In this document: positions 15,026-23,222 of the stretch, piece by piece | Layout of the letters: the number at the start of each line of letters is the position of its first letter | Numbering within the stretch: position 1 is the stretch's first letter | NCBI GenBank assembly: GCA_934464775.1 | Contig: CAKSKG010000010.1 | Span: 21,708-85,707, forward strand | Source of the DNA: an uncultured Oscillospiraceae bacterium | GTDB taxonomy: Bacteria; Bacillota; Clostridia; Oscillospirales; Ruminococcaceae | DNA: 64,000 bases | Direction of reading: 5' to 3' | Program-made: the position numbers and the translations under genes | The notes under the pieces: generated by a model | Told to the model about the DNA's origin: nothing | Databases searched by the model: none | Seen by the model: the letters and a program-made list of their open reading frames with translations, nothing else

Positions 15026-16846
15026 TTACTTTTCCTTTGCCTTGGTCTTTGCACGGAGTGCGTTGTCAAGGATTCTCTTTCTGATACGAATGCTCTTGGG
15101 AGTGATCTCCAGCATTTCATCATCGGCGATGAATTCAAGGCAGTCCTCCAGAGACATTATTCTGGGAGGAACAAGACGGAGCGCATCATCGGAACCGCTG
15201 GCACGTGTGTTTGTCAGGTGCTTCTTCTTGCAGACATTAACTACAAGATCCTCTACCTTGGGAGATGCACCGATAACCATTCCCTCGTAAACGGGAACGC
15301 CTGCACCGATAAACAGCGAACCTCTTTCCTGTGCGTTGTACAGACCGTATGTTACAGCCTCGCCAGTCTCAAAGCATACCAGAGAGCCTGTGTTTCTTCT
15401 GGGGATCTCGCCCTTGTAAGGCTCATACTTTTCAAGAACGGAGCTCATGATGCCCTCGCCCTTTGTATCTGTGAGGAACTCACTCTTGTAACCGAAAAGT
15501 CCTCTTGAGGGGATAAGGAATTCAAGACGCATACGGCTGCCCTGGGGGTGCATTGCAGTCATTTCGCCCTTTCTTGTTCCCATCTTCTCCATTACGGCAC
15601 CTACGCACTCCTCGGGAACGTCGATAACGAGACGCTCAACAGGCTCGCAGAGCTTGCCGTCGATCTCTTTCATCAGAACCTTCGGTGTGGATACGCCCAG
15701 CTCATAGCCCTCACGGCGCATATTCTCGATAAGGATAGAAAGATGCATCTCACCGCGTCCCGCAACACGGAAGCTGTCGGTGTTTTCAGTCTCATTTACA
15801 CGGAGCGAAACATCACGGAGAGTTTCCTTGAAAAGACGCTCTCTCAGCTGACGTGATGTTACGAACTTGCCCTCACGGCCTGCAAAGGGGCTGTCGTTTA
15901 CGGAGAATGTCATCTCAACGGTAGGCTCGGAGATCTTCACGAAAGGCAGAGGCTCATAATTGTCGGCTGCACATACGGTATCGCCGATAGTGATGTTCTC
16001 GATACCTGAAAGCCATACGATATCGCCCACCTTGGCTTCCTCAACGGGAGTCTTTGCAAGACCCTCGATCTGATAAATTGTAACGATCTTGCTGTTGTAG
16101 GGCTTCTTGGACTCGTGATAATCGCCTACGATAACGGGCTGATTTACTTTCAGCACACCTCTCTCGATGCGGCCGATACCTGTTCTGCCCACATACTCAT
16201 TATAGTCAATGGAAGAAATGAGCATCTGGAGAGGACCCTCTGCATCGCCCTCGGGAGCAGGGATATAATTAAGAATAGTATCGAAAAGGGGCTTTAAGTC
16301 TGTTCCTGCTTCATACTGGCTGAGAGAAGCTGTGCCTGCACGGCCGGAGCAGAAAAGAATGGGGCTTTCAAGCTGTTCTTCGCTTGCGTCAAGGTCGAGG
16401 AGAAGCTCAAGGACCTCGTCGCCGATCTCGTCAAGACGGGCATCGGGGCGGTCGATCTTGTTTACAACAATAATGATCTTGTGACCCAGCTCAAGAGCCT
16501 TCTGGAGAACGAAGCGTGTCTGAGGCATACAGCCCTCGGCAGCGTCAACCAGCAGGAGAACGCCGTCAACCATTTTCAGTACACGCTCGACCTCGCCGCC
16601 GAAATCGGCGTGGCCCGGAGTGTCGATAATGTTTATCTTTACGCCGTCATATACAACGGAAGTATTCTTTGCAAGGATAGTGATACCTCGCTCACGCTCG
16701 ATATCGTTGGAGTCCATTACGCGGTCCTCAACTTCCTGATTCTCACGGAATGCGCCGCCCTGTTTGAGCATTTCATCAACAAGTGTGGTTTTGCCGTGGT
16801 CAACGTGGGCAATGATTGCTATGTTTCTCAGATCATTTCTTACCAT
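15026..16846 (-). CDS. typA: translational GTPase TypA/BipA
   Basis: A 606-residue ribosome-binding GTPase with roles in 50S assembly and stress adaptation. G1 is AHVDHGKT, G2 RGITI, G3 DTPGHADFGGEV, G4 VVNKIDRP and G5 CSGRAG, followed by domain II and the EF-G-like domains III and V, then the TypA-specific C-terminus (DALRLVPPRIMSLEDCLEFI, SIRIRKRILD). Length is typical. Start ATG has AGGAAG upstream. It stands as a single gene. Confidence 0.95.
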   Translation of the reverse strand: MVRNDLRNIAIIAHVDHGKTTLVDEMLKQGGAFRENQEVEDRVMDSNDIERERGITILAKNTSVVYDGVKINIIDTPGHADFGGEVERVLKMVDGVLLLVDAAEGCMPQTRFVLQKALELGHKIIIVVNKIDRPDARLDEIGDEVLELLLDLDASEEQLESPILFCSGRAGTASLSQYEAGTDLKPLFDTILNYIPAPEGDAEGPLQMLISSIDYNEYVGRTGIGRIERGVLKVNQPVIVGDYHESKKPYNSKIVTIYQIEGLAKTPVEEAKVGDIVWLSGIENITIGDTVCAADNYEPLPFVKISEPTVEMTFSVNDSPFAGREGKFVTSRQLRERLFKETLRDVSLRVNETENTDSFRVAGRGEMHLSILIENMRREGYELGVSTPKVLMKEIDGKLCEPVERLVIDVPEECVGAVMEKMGTRKGEMTAMHPQGSRMRLEFLIPSRGLFGYKSEFLTDTKGEGIMSSVLEKYEPYKGEIPRRNTGSLVCFETGEAVTYGLYNAQERGSLFIGAGVPVYEGMVIGASPKVEDLVVNVCKKKHLTNTRASGSDDALRLVPPRIMSLEDCLEFIADDEMLEITPKSIRIRKRILDNALRAKTKAKEK

Positions 16847-16996
16847 AGCGGTAACTTCCTTTCTCTTTCACATATATAAAGTATAACGGTTATATTAATA
16901 ATAATCGACAGAAAGTCCGCCGTTTATTATATTTGCACTGTAATTTTTAACATTGAAAAACTATTATGTCTAACTGTGCCAAATAAATCTATGCAT

Positions 16997-17030
16997 AAAA
17001 AAACCTTGCAAGCTGACTTGCAAGGTTTTT
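16997..17030 (-). terminator. terminator of the tRNA transcript
   Basis: A 14-bp stem (AAAAACCTTGCAAG with its complement) around a 4-base loop, beginning at the last base of tRNA-Tyr and followed by a U run in the minus direction. Confidence 0.88.
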
Positions 17031-17115
17031 GGTGGAGGAGGATGGATTCGGACCATCGAAGCTGAAAAGCAACAGATTTACAGTCTGCCCCCTTTGGCCA
17101 CTCGGGAACTCCTCC
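17030..17115 (-). tRNA. tRNA-Tyr (anticodon GTA)
   Basis: Minus strand. The acceptor GGAGGAG pairs with CTCCTCC. The anticodon loop reads CTGTAAAT, giving GTA, and a long variable arm (GCTTTTCAGC region) is present as expected for Tyr. CCA is encoded. Confidence 0.95.
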
Positions 17116-17179
17116 GCAGAGTGCTTATGTTCGTGATAACACGACATAGGCTATATCAAAATTGCTGTAAAGCAATTTT

Positions 17180-17255
17180 TGGAGCTGGTGGACGGACTCG
17201 AACCCCCGACCTGCTGATTACAAATCAGCTGCTCTACCAACTGAGCTACACCAGC
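17180..17255 (-). tRNA. tRNA-Thr (anticodon TGT), copy 1
   Basis: Minus strand. GCTGGTG acceptor, D-arm TAGCTCAGTTGGTAGAGCA, anticodon loop TTTGTAA (TGT), T-arm GGTTCGAGTCC, encoded CCA. Identical to the next copy 109 bases away. Confidence 0.95.
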
Positions 17256-17288
17256 TTGAATAACAAGCTTTAAATTAATGTGATTTAA

Positions 17289-17364
17289 TGGAGCTGGTGG
17301 ACGGACTCGAACCCCCGACCTGCTGATTACAAATCAGCTGCTCTACCAACTGAGCTACACCAGC
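17289..17364 (-). tRNA. tRNA-Thr (anticodon TGT), copy 2
   Basis: Same 76-base sequence as the neighbouring tRNA-Thr, also with encoded CCA. A 33-base spacer separates the two. Confidence 0.95.
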
Positions 17365-17404
17365 GGGACTTTTCGTTCAGCTTACCGCCTCAACCGACTT
17401 ATTT

Positions 17405-17433
17405 ATCATATCACATTTATTTTTGTTTGTCAA
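17405..17433 (-). promoter_or_regulatory. sigma-A promoter for tRNA-Thr/Thr/Tyr
   Basis: Minus strand: TTGACA (17433-17428), 17-base spacer, TATGAT (17410-17405), about 40 bases before tRNA-Thr copy 2. Confidence 0.8.
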
Positions 17434-17513
17434 GCACTTTTTTGAATTTTACATTTTGTTCATTTTTATCTGAACTTGTCGAAATTCACAAGTGTTTGTC
17501 AAGCGACTTTAAT

Positions 17514-17542
17514 ATCATATCACGTTTCTTTTAATTTGTCAA
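17514..17542 (-). promoter_or_regulatory. second, near-duplicate promoter in the tRNA cluster
   Basis: Minus strand: TTGACA (17542-17537), 17-base spacer, TATGAT (17519-17514). The box pair and flanks resemble the promoter at 17405-17433, as if the module had been duplicated. Confidence 0.75.
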
Positions 17543-17604
17543 GCTCCTTTTTAAATGTTTACATTTTATTCACATTCATCAGCTTGCAAAGGAGAAAAGT
17601 GAAA

Positions 17605-17681
17605 TGGTCGGGGCGACAGGACTTGAACCTGCGGCATCTTGGTCCCAAACCAAGCACTCTACCAAACTGAGTTACGCCCCG
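17605..17681 (-). tRNA. tRNA-Pro (anticodon TGG)
   Basis: Minus strand. The CGGGGCG acceptor pairs with CGCCCCG, the anticodon stem-loop CTTGGTTTGGGACCAAG gives TGG, the T-arm is GGTTCAAGTCC, and CCA is encoded. Confidence 0.95.
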
Positions 17682-17721
17682 ATTCGGTATCGTTTGTTTC
17701 CCTCAACGTGACAGCTTAATC

Positions 17722-17750
17722 ATTATATACCCTGCATACGGATTTGTCAA
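17722..17750 (-). promoter_or_regulatory. consensus sigma-A promoter of tRNA-Pro
   Basis: Minus strand: TTGACA (17750-17745), 17-base spacer, TATAAT (17727-17722), a perfect match to consensus. The stretch 17751-18002 up to the atp promoter holds no gene I can support. Confidence 0.88.
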
Positions 17751-18002
17751 GGGTTTTCCGGCAAAAAATTTATATTTATTTATTTTCAACACACATCGGC
17801 GGAATATTCTGTTGAATCCACAGCTGTTTTTACAAACAAATCCATAAAATTTCAGCCGCACGGTCAACAATACATAAAATTTCCGTTGAGTATCCGTTGA
17901 GATTGATTGTTTATAATACACAAACGGAAGCTATAAAAAGGCGGTACAGATATCGTAAACAGAAAACCATCGGTCATTTTTCTGGGTTTTATCAATATAA
18001 TC

Positions 18003-18031
18003 TTGCAAATAACGCAGAATAATGTTATACT
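18003..18031 (+). promoter_or_regulatory. sigma-A promoter of the atp operon
   Basis: TTGCAA (18003-18008), 17-base spacer, TATACT (18026-18031), leaving a leader of about 70 bases before the atpI start. Confidence 0.7.
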
Positions 18032-18106
18032 GTTATAAATGAAATTTAACGGGATTTATCGGCTGAAAACGCCGTTTTCGGGGTTTCGGACGAAAGGAGA
18101 ATATAT

Positions 18107-18502
18107 TTGCGTATAAAATTTCTCAGCAAAATGGTAAATGATGAACTTAATATGCTTTTCCTCCCGTCTGTCATCACCGATCTTGTTATTTTTCTGGCAT
18201 CGCTGCCTTTATACGGCTTCGGCTGCGAGGTCCCGCTGGGACTGCTTCTTGGAACATTCTCAATGCTCCTGAACATAACCCTGCTGGGATATGCTTCCGA
18301 GCGCACGGTGGAACGTCCGCTGAAACAGGCAAAGCGCTATATGTTCTCGTTCTATCTTCTGAGAATGGCGCTTATGGGTGCGGCAATCGTCGCAGGCTTC
18401 AAATGCTCATTCCTGAGCGCTCCTGCGGTATGCGTGCCTCTGTTTTATCCGAGAGTGATACACACCGTCCGTGCCGTCATTTCTGCAAAGAAAGGAGGAT
18501 AA
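18107..18502 (+). CDS. atpI: ATP synthase subunit I (AtpI-like)
   Basis: A 131-residue protein with four predicted membrane segments in the AtpI arrangement: two near LFLPSVITDLVIFLASLPLY and VPLGLLLGTFSMLLNITLLGY, two in the second half. AtpI helps assemble the c ring and may aid ion uptake. It is the first gene of a complete atp operon. The start is TTG at 18107, 7 bases after AAAGGAG; no ATG competes. Sequence is poorly conserved in this family, so position is part of the evidence. Confidence 0.8.
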   Translation: MRIKFLSKMVNDELNMLFLPSVITDLVIFLASLPLYGFGCEVPLGLLLGTFSMLLNITLLGYASERTVERPLKQAKRYMFSFYLLRMALMGAAIVAGFKCSFLSAPAVCVPLFYPRVIHTVRAVISAKKGG

Positions 18503-18508
18503 TGCAAT

Positions 18509-19255
18509 ATGGAAATAGATGTTGTGGGCCCGAGAAAAATAATATCCTTTATGATAGGCAACACGGAGATCGCAATTTCCGAGACACTTGTTACGGGCTG
18601 GATAGTAATTATCGGGCTTACAATAGCGATCCTGATCCTTACCCATAACATGAAGGTCGTTCCCGAAACAAGGCGGCAGGCGCTTGCCGAGTGGATCGTG
18701 AACTTCTTTGAGAATACCGTAAAGGAAATGATGGGCGAAAAGCTTATCGGCTTCGCACCCTATGTTGCGGCGCTTTTCTGCTTTGCACTTTTCGGCGCAC
18801 TGCTCAGTCTCTTCGGACTCCGAAGCATGACAGTCGATATCAACTGCACAGGCACATGGGCGCTGATAACCTTTGCTCTCATCACCTACTGGAAGATAAG
18901 ACAGAACGGCTTCGGCGGCTATCTGAAAAGCTATACCGAGCCTGTCTGGATCATCACACCTATCAATATTCTCAGTGAATTTGCAACTCCGCTTTCCATG
19001 GCGCTCCGTATGTTCGGCAACATGGCGGGAGGCATGATAATCACAACCCTTATCTATGCCGCACTTACTCTTGCCAGCAACGCAGTCTACGGACTTGTTG
19101 GAATATCCCTTGAGCACTTCAAGATATTCCAGATAGGTATCCCTGCGGTCATGTCGATCTATTTCGACCTGTTCTCGGGCGTGATCCAGTCCTACGTTTT
19201 CATTATGCTCACAATGGCATATGTAGGCGATGCGGCAGGTCTGAAGGAAGAATGA
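18509..19255 (+). CDS. atpB: F0F1 ATP synthase subunit a
   Basis: A 248-residue membrane protein forming the ion half-channels next to the c ring. The essential Arg is residue 167 in SMALRMFGNMAGG, and the C-terminal YVFIMLTMAYV helix is present. ATG at 18509 follows GAAAGGAGG, 6 bases after the atpI stop. The next gene encodes a sodium-type c subunit, so this channel probably carries Na+. Confidence 0.95.
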   Translation: MEIDVVGPRKIISFMIGNTEIAISETLVTGWIVIIGLTIAILILTHNMKVVPETRRQALAEWIVNFFENTVKEMMGEKLIGFAPYVAALFCFALFGALLSLFGLRSMTVDINCTGTWALITFALITYWKIRQNGFGGYLKSYTEPVWIITPINILSEFATPLSMALRMFGNMAGGMIITTLIYAALTLASNAVYGLVGISLEHFKIFQIGIPAVMSIYFDLFSGVIQSYVFIMLTMAYVGDAAGLKEE

Positions 19256-19310
19256 TCCCCCTATGAAATCAACGGAATGCCCTGCGTTCCGAAAGAAAGG
19301 AAAATTTATT

Positions 19311-19604
19311 ATGGAAAACCAGTCTATTGAACAGACAACTCTCATTGCCCGTGCGATAGTTCTTGCGGGACAGGCCATCGGTGCAGGCCTTGCTCTTATC
19401 GCAGGTATCGGCCCCGGTATCGGTGAAGGCTACGCCGTAGGCAAGGCGATCGAAACTATCGGCAGACAGCCCGAAGCAAAGAGCGCAGCAACATCTACAA
19501 TGTTTATCGGCTGTGCCGTTGCCGAGTCAACAGGTATCTACGGTCTGCTTATCGGCCTTATCCTTATCTTCGTTAATCCCTTCATCAAGCATCTTACCGA
19601 CTGA
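19311..19604 (+). CDS. atpE: F0F1 ATP synthase subunit c, two-carboxylate sodium type
   Basis: A 97-residue hairpin of two membrane helices that forms the rotor ring. Helix 1 contains GIGPGIGEGYAVGKA and helix 2 GCAVAESTGIYG. Aligned to the Na+-binding Ilyobacter ring, Glu72, Ser73, Val70 and Tyr77 match the sodium ligands, and Glu39 stands where Ilyobacter has Gln32. This Glu/Glu pair is the two-carboxylate pattern described for Fusobacterium nucleatum. ATG at 19311 is chosen because GAAAGGAAA precedes it and relatives start here; the upstream frame from 19263 is ignored. Confidence 0.95.
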   Translation: MENQSIEQTTLIARAIVLAGQAIGAGLALIAGIGPGIGEGYAVGKAIETIGRQPEAKSAATSTMFIGCAVAESTGIYGLLIGLILIFVNPFIKHLTD

Positions 19605-19654
19605 TCCTCCCGTTTATTTTACTGTAATAATGGGAATCGGAGGTTAGAGGCTGT

Positions 19655-20173
19655 ATGGAAAACGCACACGTTTATTTTGATTTTTTGAGCATTGACCCGG
19701 TTACGATAATCGGCGTTCTGTGCAACACCCTGATCCTGTTCCTTATCTTCAAGAAGCTGCTTTTCGGAAGAGTTAAAGCAATACTCGACCAGCGCAAGGA
19801 GGAGATCTCCAAGACCTATAAGGACGCTGACGCAGCTTTGCAGAGTGCAAAGGACAAAGAGGACGAATACAGCCGCAGACTTCTTTCCGCAAGAGAGGAA
19901 TCTGCCGAGATCGTCAGATCCGCCACCGAAAGAGCTTCAAAAAGCTCCGACGATATTATCCGCAGTGCAAAGGAAGAAGCGGCGAACATCACCGCAAGAG
20001 CCAATGCGGATATCGAGACCGAAAAGAAAAAGGCTGTCAACCAGATCAAGGACGAGATCTCCGGACTTGCCGTTTCTATCGCGGAATCTGTTGTTAACAG
20101 ACAGATAGACAACGATGAAGATCAGGACAGACTTATCGACGAATTTATTTCCGGGTTCGGTGATGTGAAATGA
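19655..20173 (+). CDS. atpF: F0F1 ATP synthase subunit b
   Basis: A 172-residue stator protein: one N-terminal membrane helix (ITIIGVLCNTLILFLIFKKL-like region), then a long charged coiled coil rich in Glu, Lys and Ala, ending in the delta-contact region. It anchors the F1 head to subunit a. It overlaps atpH by 4 bases. Confidence 0.93.
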   Translation: MENAHVYFDFLSIDPVTIIGVLCNTLILFLIFKKLLFGRVKAILDQRKEEISKTYKDADAALQSAKDKEDEYSRRLLSAREESAEIVRSATERASKSSDDIIRSAKEEAANITARANADIETEKKKAVNQIKDEISGLAVSIAESVVNRQIDNDEDQDRLIDEFISGFGDVK

Positions 20174-20712
20174 CAGGAAATATTGAAAAGGTTTATTCGG
20201 AAGCACTCTTTGAGCTTGCCGTTGAAAACGGCACTGCCGAGGACGTGAACAGGGAGCTTGCCGCTGTATCGGAGATATTTTCCGCAAACGGCGAGCTTTA
20301 TGAGATACTTTCCGCTCCCACCGTCACCGACGATGAGAAAACAGAAATGCTCACAAGCATTTTCGGCGGAAGGATATCCGATCTCACTCTTGATTTTCTC
20401 TGCCTTACGGCTCAGAAAGGACGTATCAGGAATTTACAGGGCATCGCGGACGCATTCCGTGAGCTGCTGTATAACAAGGACGGTATCGTTGAGGTAACGG
20501 TAACTACCGTCAAGCCGCTGAAAAGCTCCCAGCGTGACGCTCTTAAAGCAAAGCTGGAGCAGAAATACGGCAAAAAGGTCATTATGGCCGAGCTTACCGA
20601 CCCCGCTGTTATGGGCGGCGTCGTGATACAGTGCGGCGATACCCTGCTTGACGGCTCTGTCCGTACAAAGCTGGACAATATGCGCAGACAGCTTGAAAAT
20701 GTTATCGCATAA
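20170..20712 (+). CDS. atpH: F0F1 ATP synthase subunit delta
   Basis: A 180-residue stator subunit linking subunit b to the top of F1. N-terminal helical bundle starts IEKVYSEALFELAVENGTAE and the C-terminal domain has VMGGVVIQCGDTLLDGSVRTKL, the family signature. Its start overlaps the atpF stop (ATGA). Confidence 0.93.
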   Translation: MTGNIEKVYSEALFELAVENGTAEDVNRELAAVSEIFSANGELYEILSAPTVTDDEKTEMLTSIFGGRISDLTLDFLCLTAQKGRIRNLQGIADAFRELLYNKDGIVEVTVTTVKPLKSSQRDALKAKLEQKYGKKVIMAELTDPAVMGGVVIQCGDTLLDGSVRTKLDNMRRQLENVIA

Positions 20713-20755
20713 TGCATGACCTATAAAATATTTAAACAGGAAAGCCGGTGTTAAA

Positions 20756-22279
20756 ATGGATCTGCGACCGGATGAAATTACCGGAATAATCAAAGACCAG
20801 ATCAAAAACTTCCGCAGCCGCATCGAACTCACCGACGTGGGAACAGTTATTACTGTCGGAGACGGTATCGCCCGTATCCACGGACTTGATAACTGTATGT
20901 CAGGCGAGCTGCTGGAATTTGACGGCGGAGTATATGCCATGGCGCTGAACCTTGAAAGAGAATCCGTCGGAGCGGTAATGCTCGGCTCCGAGGCGAACAT
21001 CAAGGAAGGCGACACCGTTAAGCGCACAGGAAGCGTTGTTTCCGTTCCCGTAGGCGAAGCTCTTATGGGACGTGTCGTAAACGCACTGGGTCAGCCTATC
21101 GACGGCAAGGGCGCTATCCTTACCGAGGAAAGAATGCCTATCGAAAAGATAGCTCCCGGCATCATCACAAGAAAATCCGTAAGCCGTCCTCTCCAGACAG
21201 GCATCAAGGCTATCGACTCCATGATACCTATCGGAAAGGGTCAGCGTGAGCTGATTATCGGCGACCGTCAGACAGGTAAGACTGCCATTGCTCTCGATAC
21301 TATCATCAATCAGAAGGGCAAGGACGTTATCTGTATCTATGTTGCTATCGGTCAGAAGCGTTCCACAGTTGCAAATGTTGTTGAAACTCTGGAGCAGAAC
21401 GGCGCTATGCCGTATACGATAGTTGTTTCCGCTACCGCATCGGAGCTTGCTCCCTTGCAGTATATCGCACCCTATTCGGGCGTTACAATGGCGGAATATT
21501 TCCTTGCACAGGGAAAGGACGTGCTCTGCGTTTACGACGATCTGTCAAAGCACGCTGTCGCTTACCGTGCACTTTCTCTGCTGCTTAAAAGACCGCCGGG
21601 ACGTGAGGCATATCCCGGAGATGTATTCTATCTTCACTCCCGTCTGCTGGAGCGTGCCTGCTGCCTGAACGAAAATTACGGCGGCGGCTCAATTACTGCA
21701 CTGCCTATCATCGAAACACAGGCAGGAGACGTTTCGGCATATATCCCCACAAACGTTATTTCTATCACGGACGGTCAGATCTTCCTTGAGACAGACCTCT
21801 TCAACAGCGGCGTTCGTCCTGCCGTAAACCCCGGTATCTCCGTATCGAGAGTCGGCGGTGCGGCTCAGATCAAGGCGATGAAGAAGGTTTCCGGCTCACT
21901 GAAGCTGACATATTCACAGTACCGTGAGTTACAGGCGTTCTCACAGTTCGGCTCCGATCTGGATAAGGATACAAAGGAGCGTCTTGCACTGGGCGAAAGA
22001 GTTGTTGAAGTCCTGAAGCAGGGAAGAAACAGCCCTCTGTCCGTAGAGGATCAGGTCATCATCATTTACGCCGTAACAAAGAACTATCTCCACGATGTTC
22101 CCGTAGACAGGATCTCCGAATTTGAAAGCGAACTTTTTGATTTCATGGCGTCAACACACCCCGAGGTGCCTTCGGCGATCGTGACAACAGGTCAGCTCTC
22201 GGAGGAGACCGAGACCGCACTCAGAGCTGCGCTTGACGAATATCTGGCAAAATTCAAGTCGGAAAACGGCATTGAATAA
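20756..22279 (+). CDS. atpA: F0F1 ATP synthase subunit alpha
   Basis: A 507-residue subunit of the F1 hexamer with the regulatory nucleotide site. Walker A is GDRQTGKT (about residue 170), and the region with PYSGVTMAEYFLAQGKDVLCVYDD carries Walker B. The signature PAVNPGISVSRVGGAAQ follows. The N-terminus RPDEITGIIKDQIKNF contacts delta. Length is typical. Confidence 0.97.
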   Translation: MDLRPDEITGIIKDQIKNFRSRIELTDVGTVITVGDGIARIHGLDNCMSGELLEFDGGVYAMALNLERESVGAVMLGSEANIKEGDTVKRTGSVVSVPVGEALMGRVVNALGQPIDGKGAILTEERMPIEKIAPGIITRKSVSRPLQTGIKAIDSMIPIGKGQRELIIGDRQTGKTAIALDTIINQKGKDVICIYVAIGQKRSTVANVVETLEQNGAMPYTIVVSATASELAPLQYIAPYSGVTMAEYFLAQGKDVLCVYDDLSKHAVAYRALSLLLKRPPGREAYPGDVFYLHSRLLERACCLNENYGGGSITALPIIETQAGDVSAYIPTNVISITDGQIFLETDLFNSGVRPAVNPGISVSRVGGAAQIKAMKKVSGSLKLTYSQYRELQAFSQFGSDLDKDTKERLALGERVVEVLKQGRNSPLSVEDQVIIIYAVTKNYLHDVPVDRISEFESELFDFMASTHPEVPSAIVTTGQLSEETETALRAALDEYLAKFKSENGIE

Positions 22280-22319
22280 ACCGTAACGCAGAAAACGCAG
22301 ACCGAAAGGAAATCTGATT

Positions 22320-23186
22320 ATGGCATCGGGAAATATGAAGGATATAAAGCGGCGCATCAAGAGCGTTGAATCCACCATGCAGATAACCAAGGCTATGGAG
22401 CTGGTCGCTTCGTCAAAGCTCAGAAAGGCAAAGGAAAGAGCGGACAATGCCCGTCCTTTCTTCAATGCGCTTTATGAGACTATGTGCGAAATAAGAGCGG
22501 AAAACGAAAACTTCTTTTCCCCCTTCACACGAAAGGGAAAGGGAGACAAGGTTCTGCTTGTTGTTATCGCAGGTGACCGAGGTCTTGCGGGAGGATTCAA
22601 CTCCAATGTGCTGAAGCTTGCCCAGTCTCGCATCGACGAGCTGAAAAACAGCGGCAGGCAGGTAGAGATAATGGCTATCGGCAAAAAATCGGCAGAATAT
22701 TTCGAGAAGCGAGGCTTTGATATGCTGGCTTCCTATATAAATATCGCCGAGGGCATCAGGATAAACACCGCTGCCGCCATTGCCGATGAGATCGTATATC
22801 CGTACCTAAACGGTGAATATAACAGTGTGGAGATGTTCTACACCGATTATGTTTCGCCTATCTCACAGCTTGCGGCTTCGAGAAAGATTCTCCCCGTTGA
22901 GCTGAAAAAGGAGCTGTCGGCTTCAAAGGCTCTGCCTGTTTATGAGCCGTCGGCTTATGACGTTTTCAACAGTATAGTTCCAAAGTATATCACAGGAATA
23001 ATTTTCGGCGCAGTTGTTGACAGCTTTGCTTCCGAGCAGGCGTGCCGCCGCAGCGCAATGGAAAATGCCTCCGACAACGCAGAAGAAATGATAAGCGATC
23101 TTTCGCTGAAATACAACCGCGCACGTCAGGCGTCCATTACTCAGGAGCTTACCGAGATCGTCAGCGGTGCTTCCGCACAGGAATAG
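22320..23186 (+). CDS. atpG: F0F1 ATP synthase subunit gamma
   Basis: A 288-residue rotor shaft: N-terminal helix DIKRRIKSVESTMQITKAME, central Rossmann-like part with VVIAGDRGLAGGFNSNV, and C-terminal helix ASDNAEEMISDLSLKYNRAR followed by QASITQELTEIVSGA. All family blocks are present. Confidence 0.96.
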   Translation: MASGNMKDIKRRIKSVESTMQITKAMELVASSKLRKAKERADNARPFFNALYETMCEIRAENENFFSPFTRKGKGDKVLLVVIAGDRGLAGGFNSNVLKLAQSRIDELKNSGRQVEIMAIGKKSAEYFEKRGFDMLASYINIAEGIRINTAAAIADEIVYPYLNGEYNSVEMFYTDYVSPISQLAASRKILPVELKKELSASKALPVYEPSAYDVFNSIVPKYITGIIFGAVVDSFASEQACRRSAMENASDNAEEMISDLSLKYNRARQASITQELTEIVSGASAQE

Positions 23187-23222
23187 CACCCCTCAAAATT
23201 GAAATACGAGGTGAAATACAGA

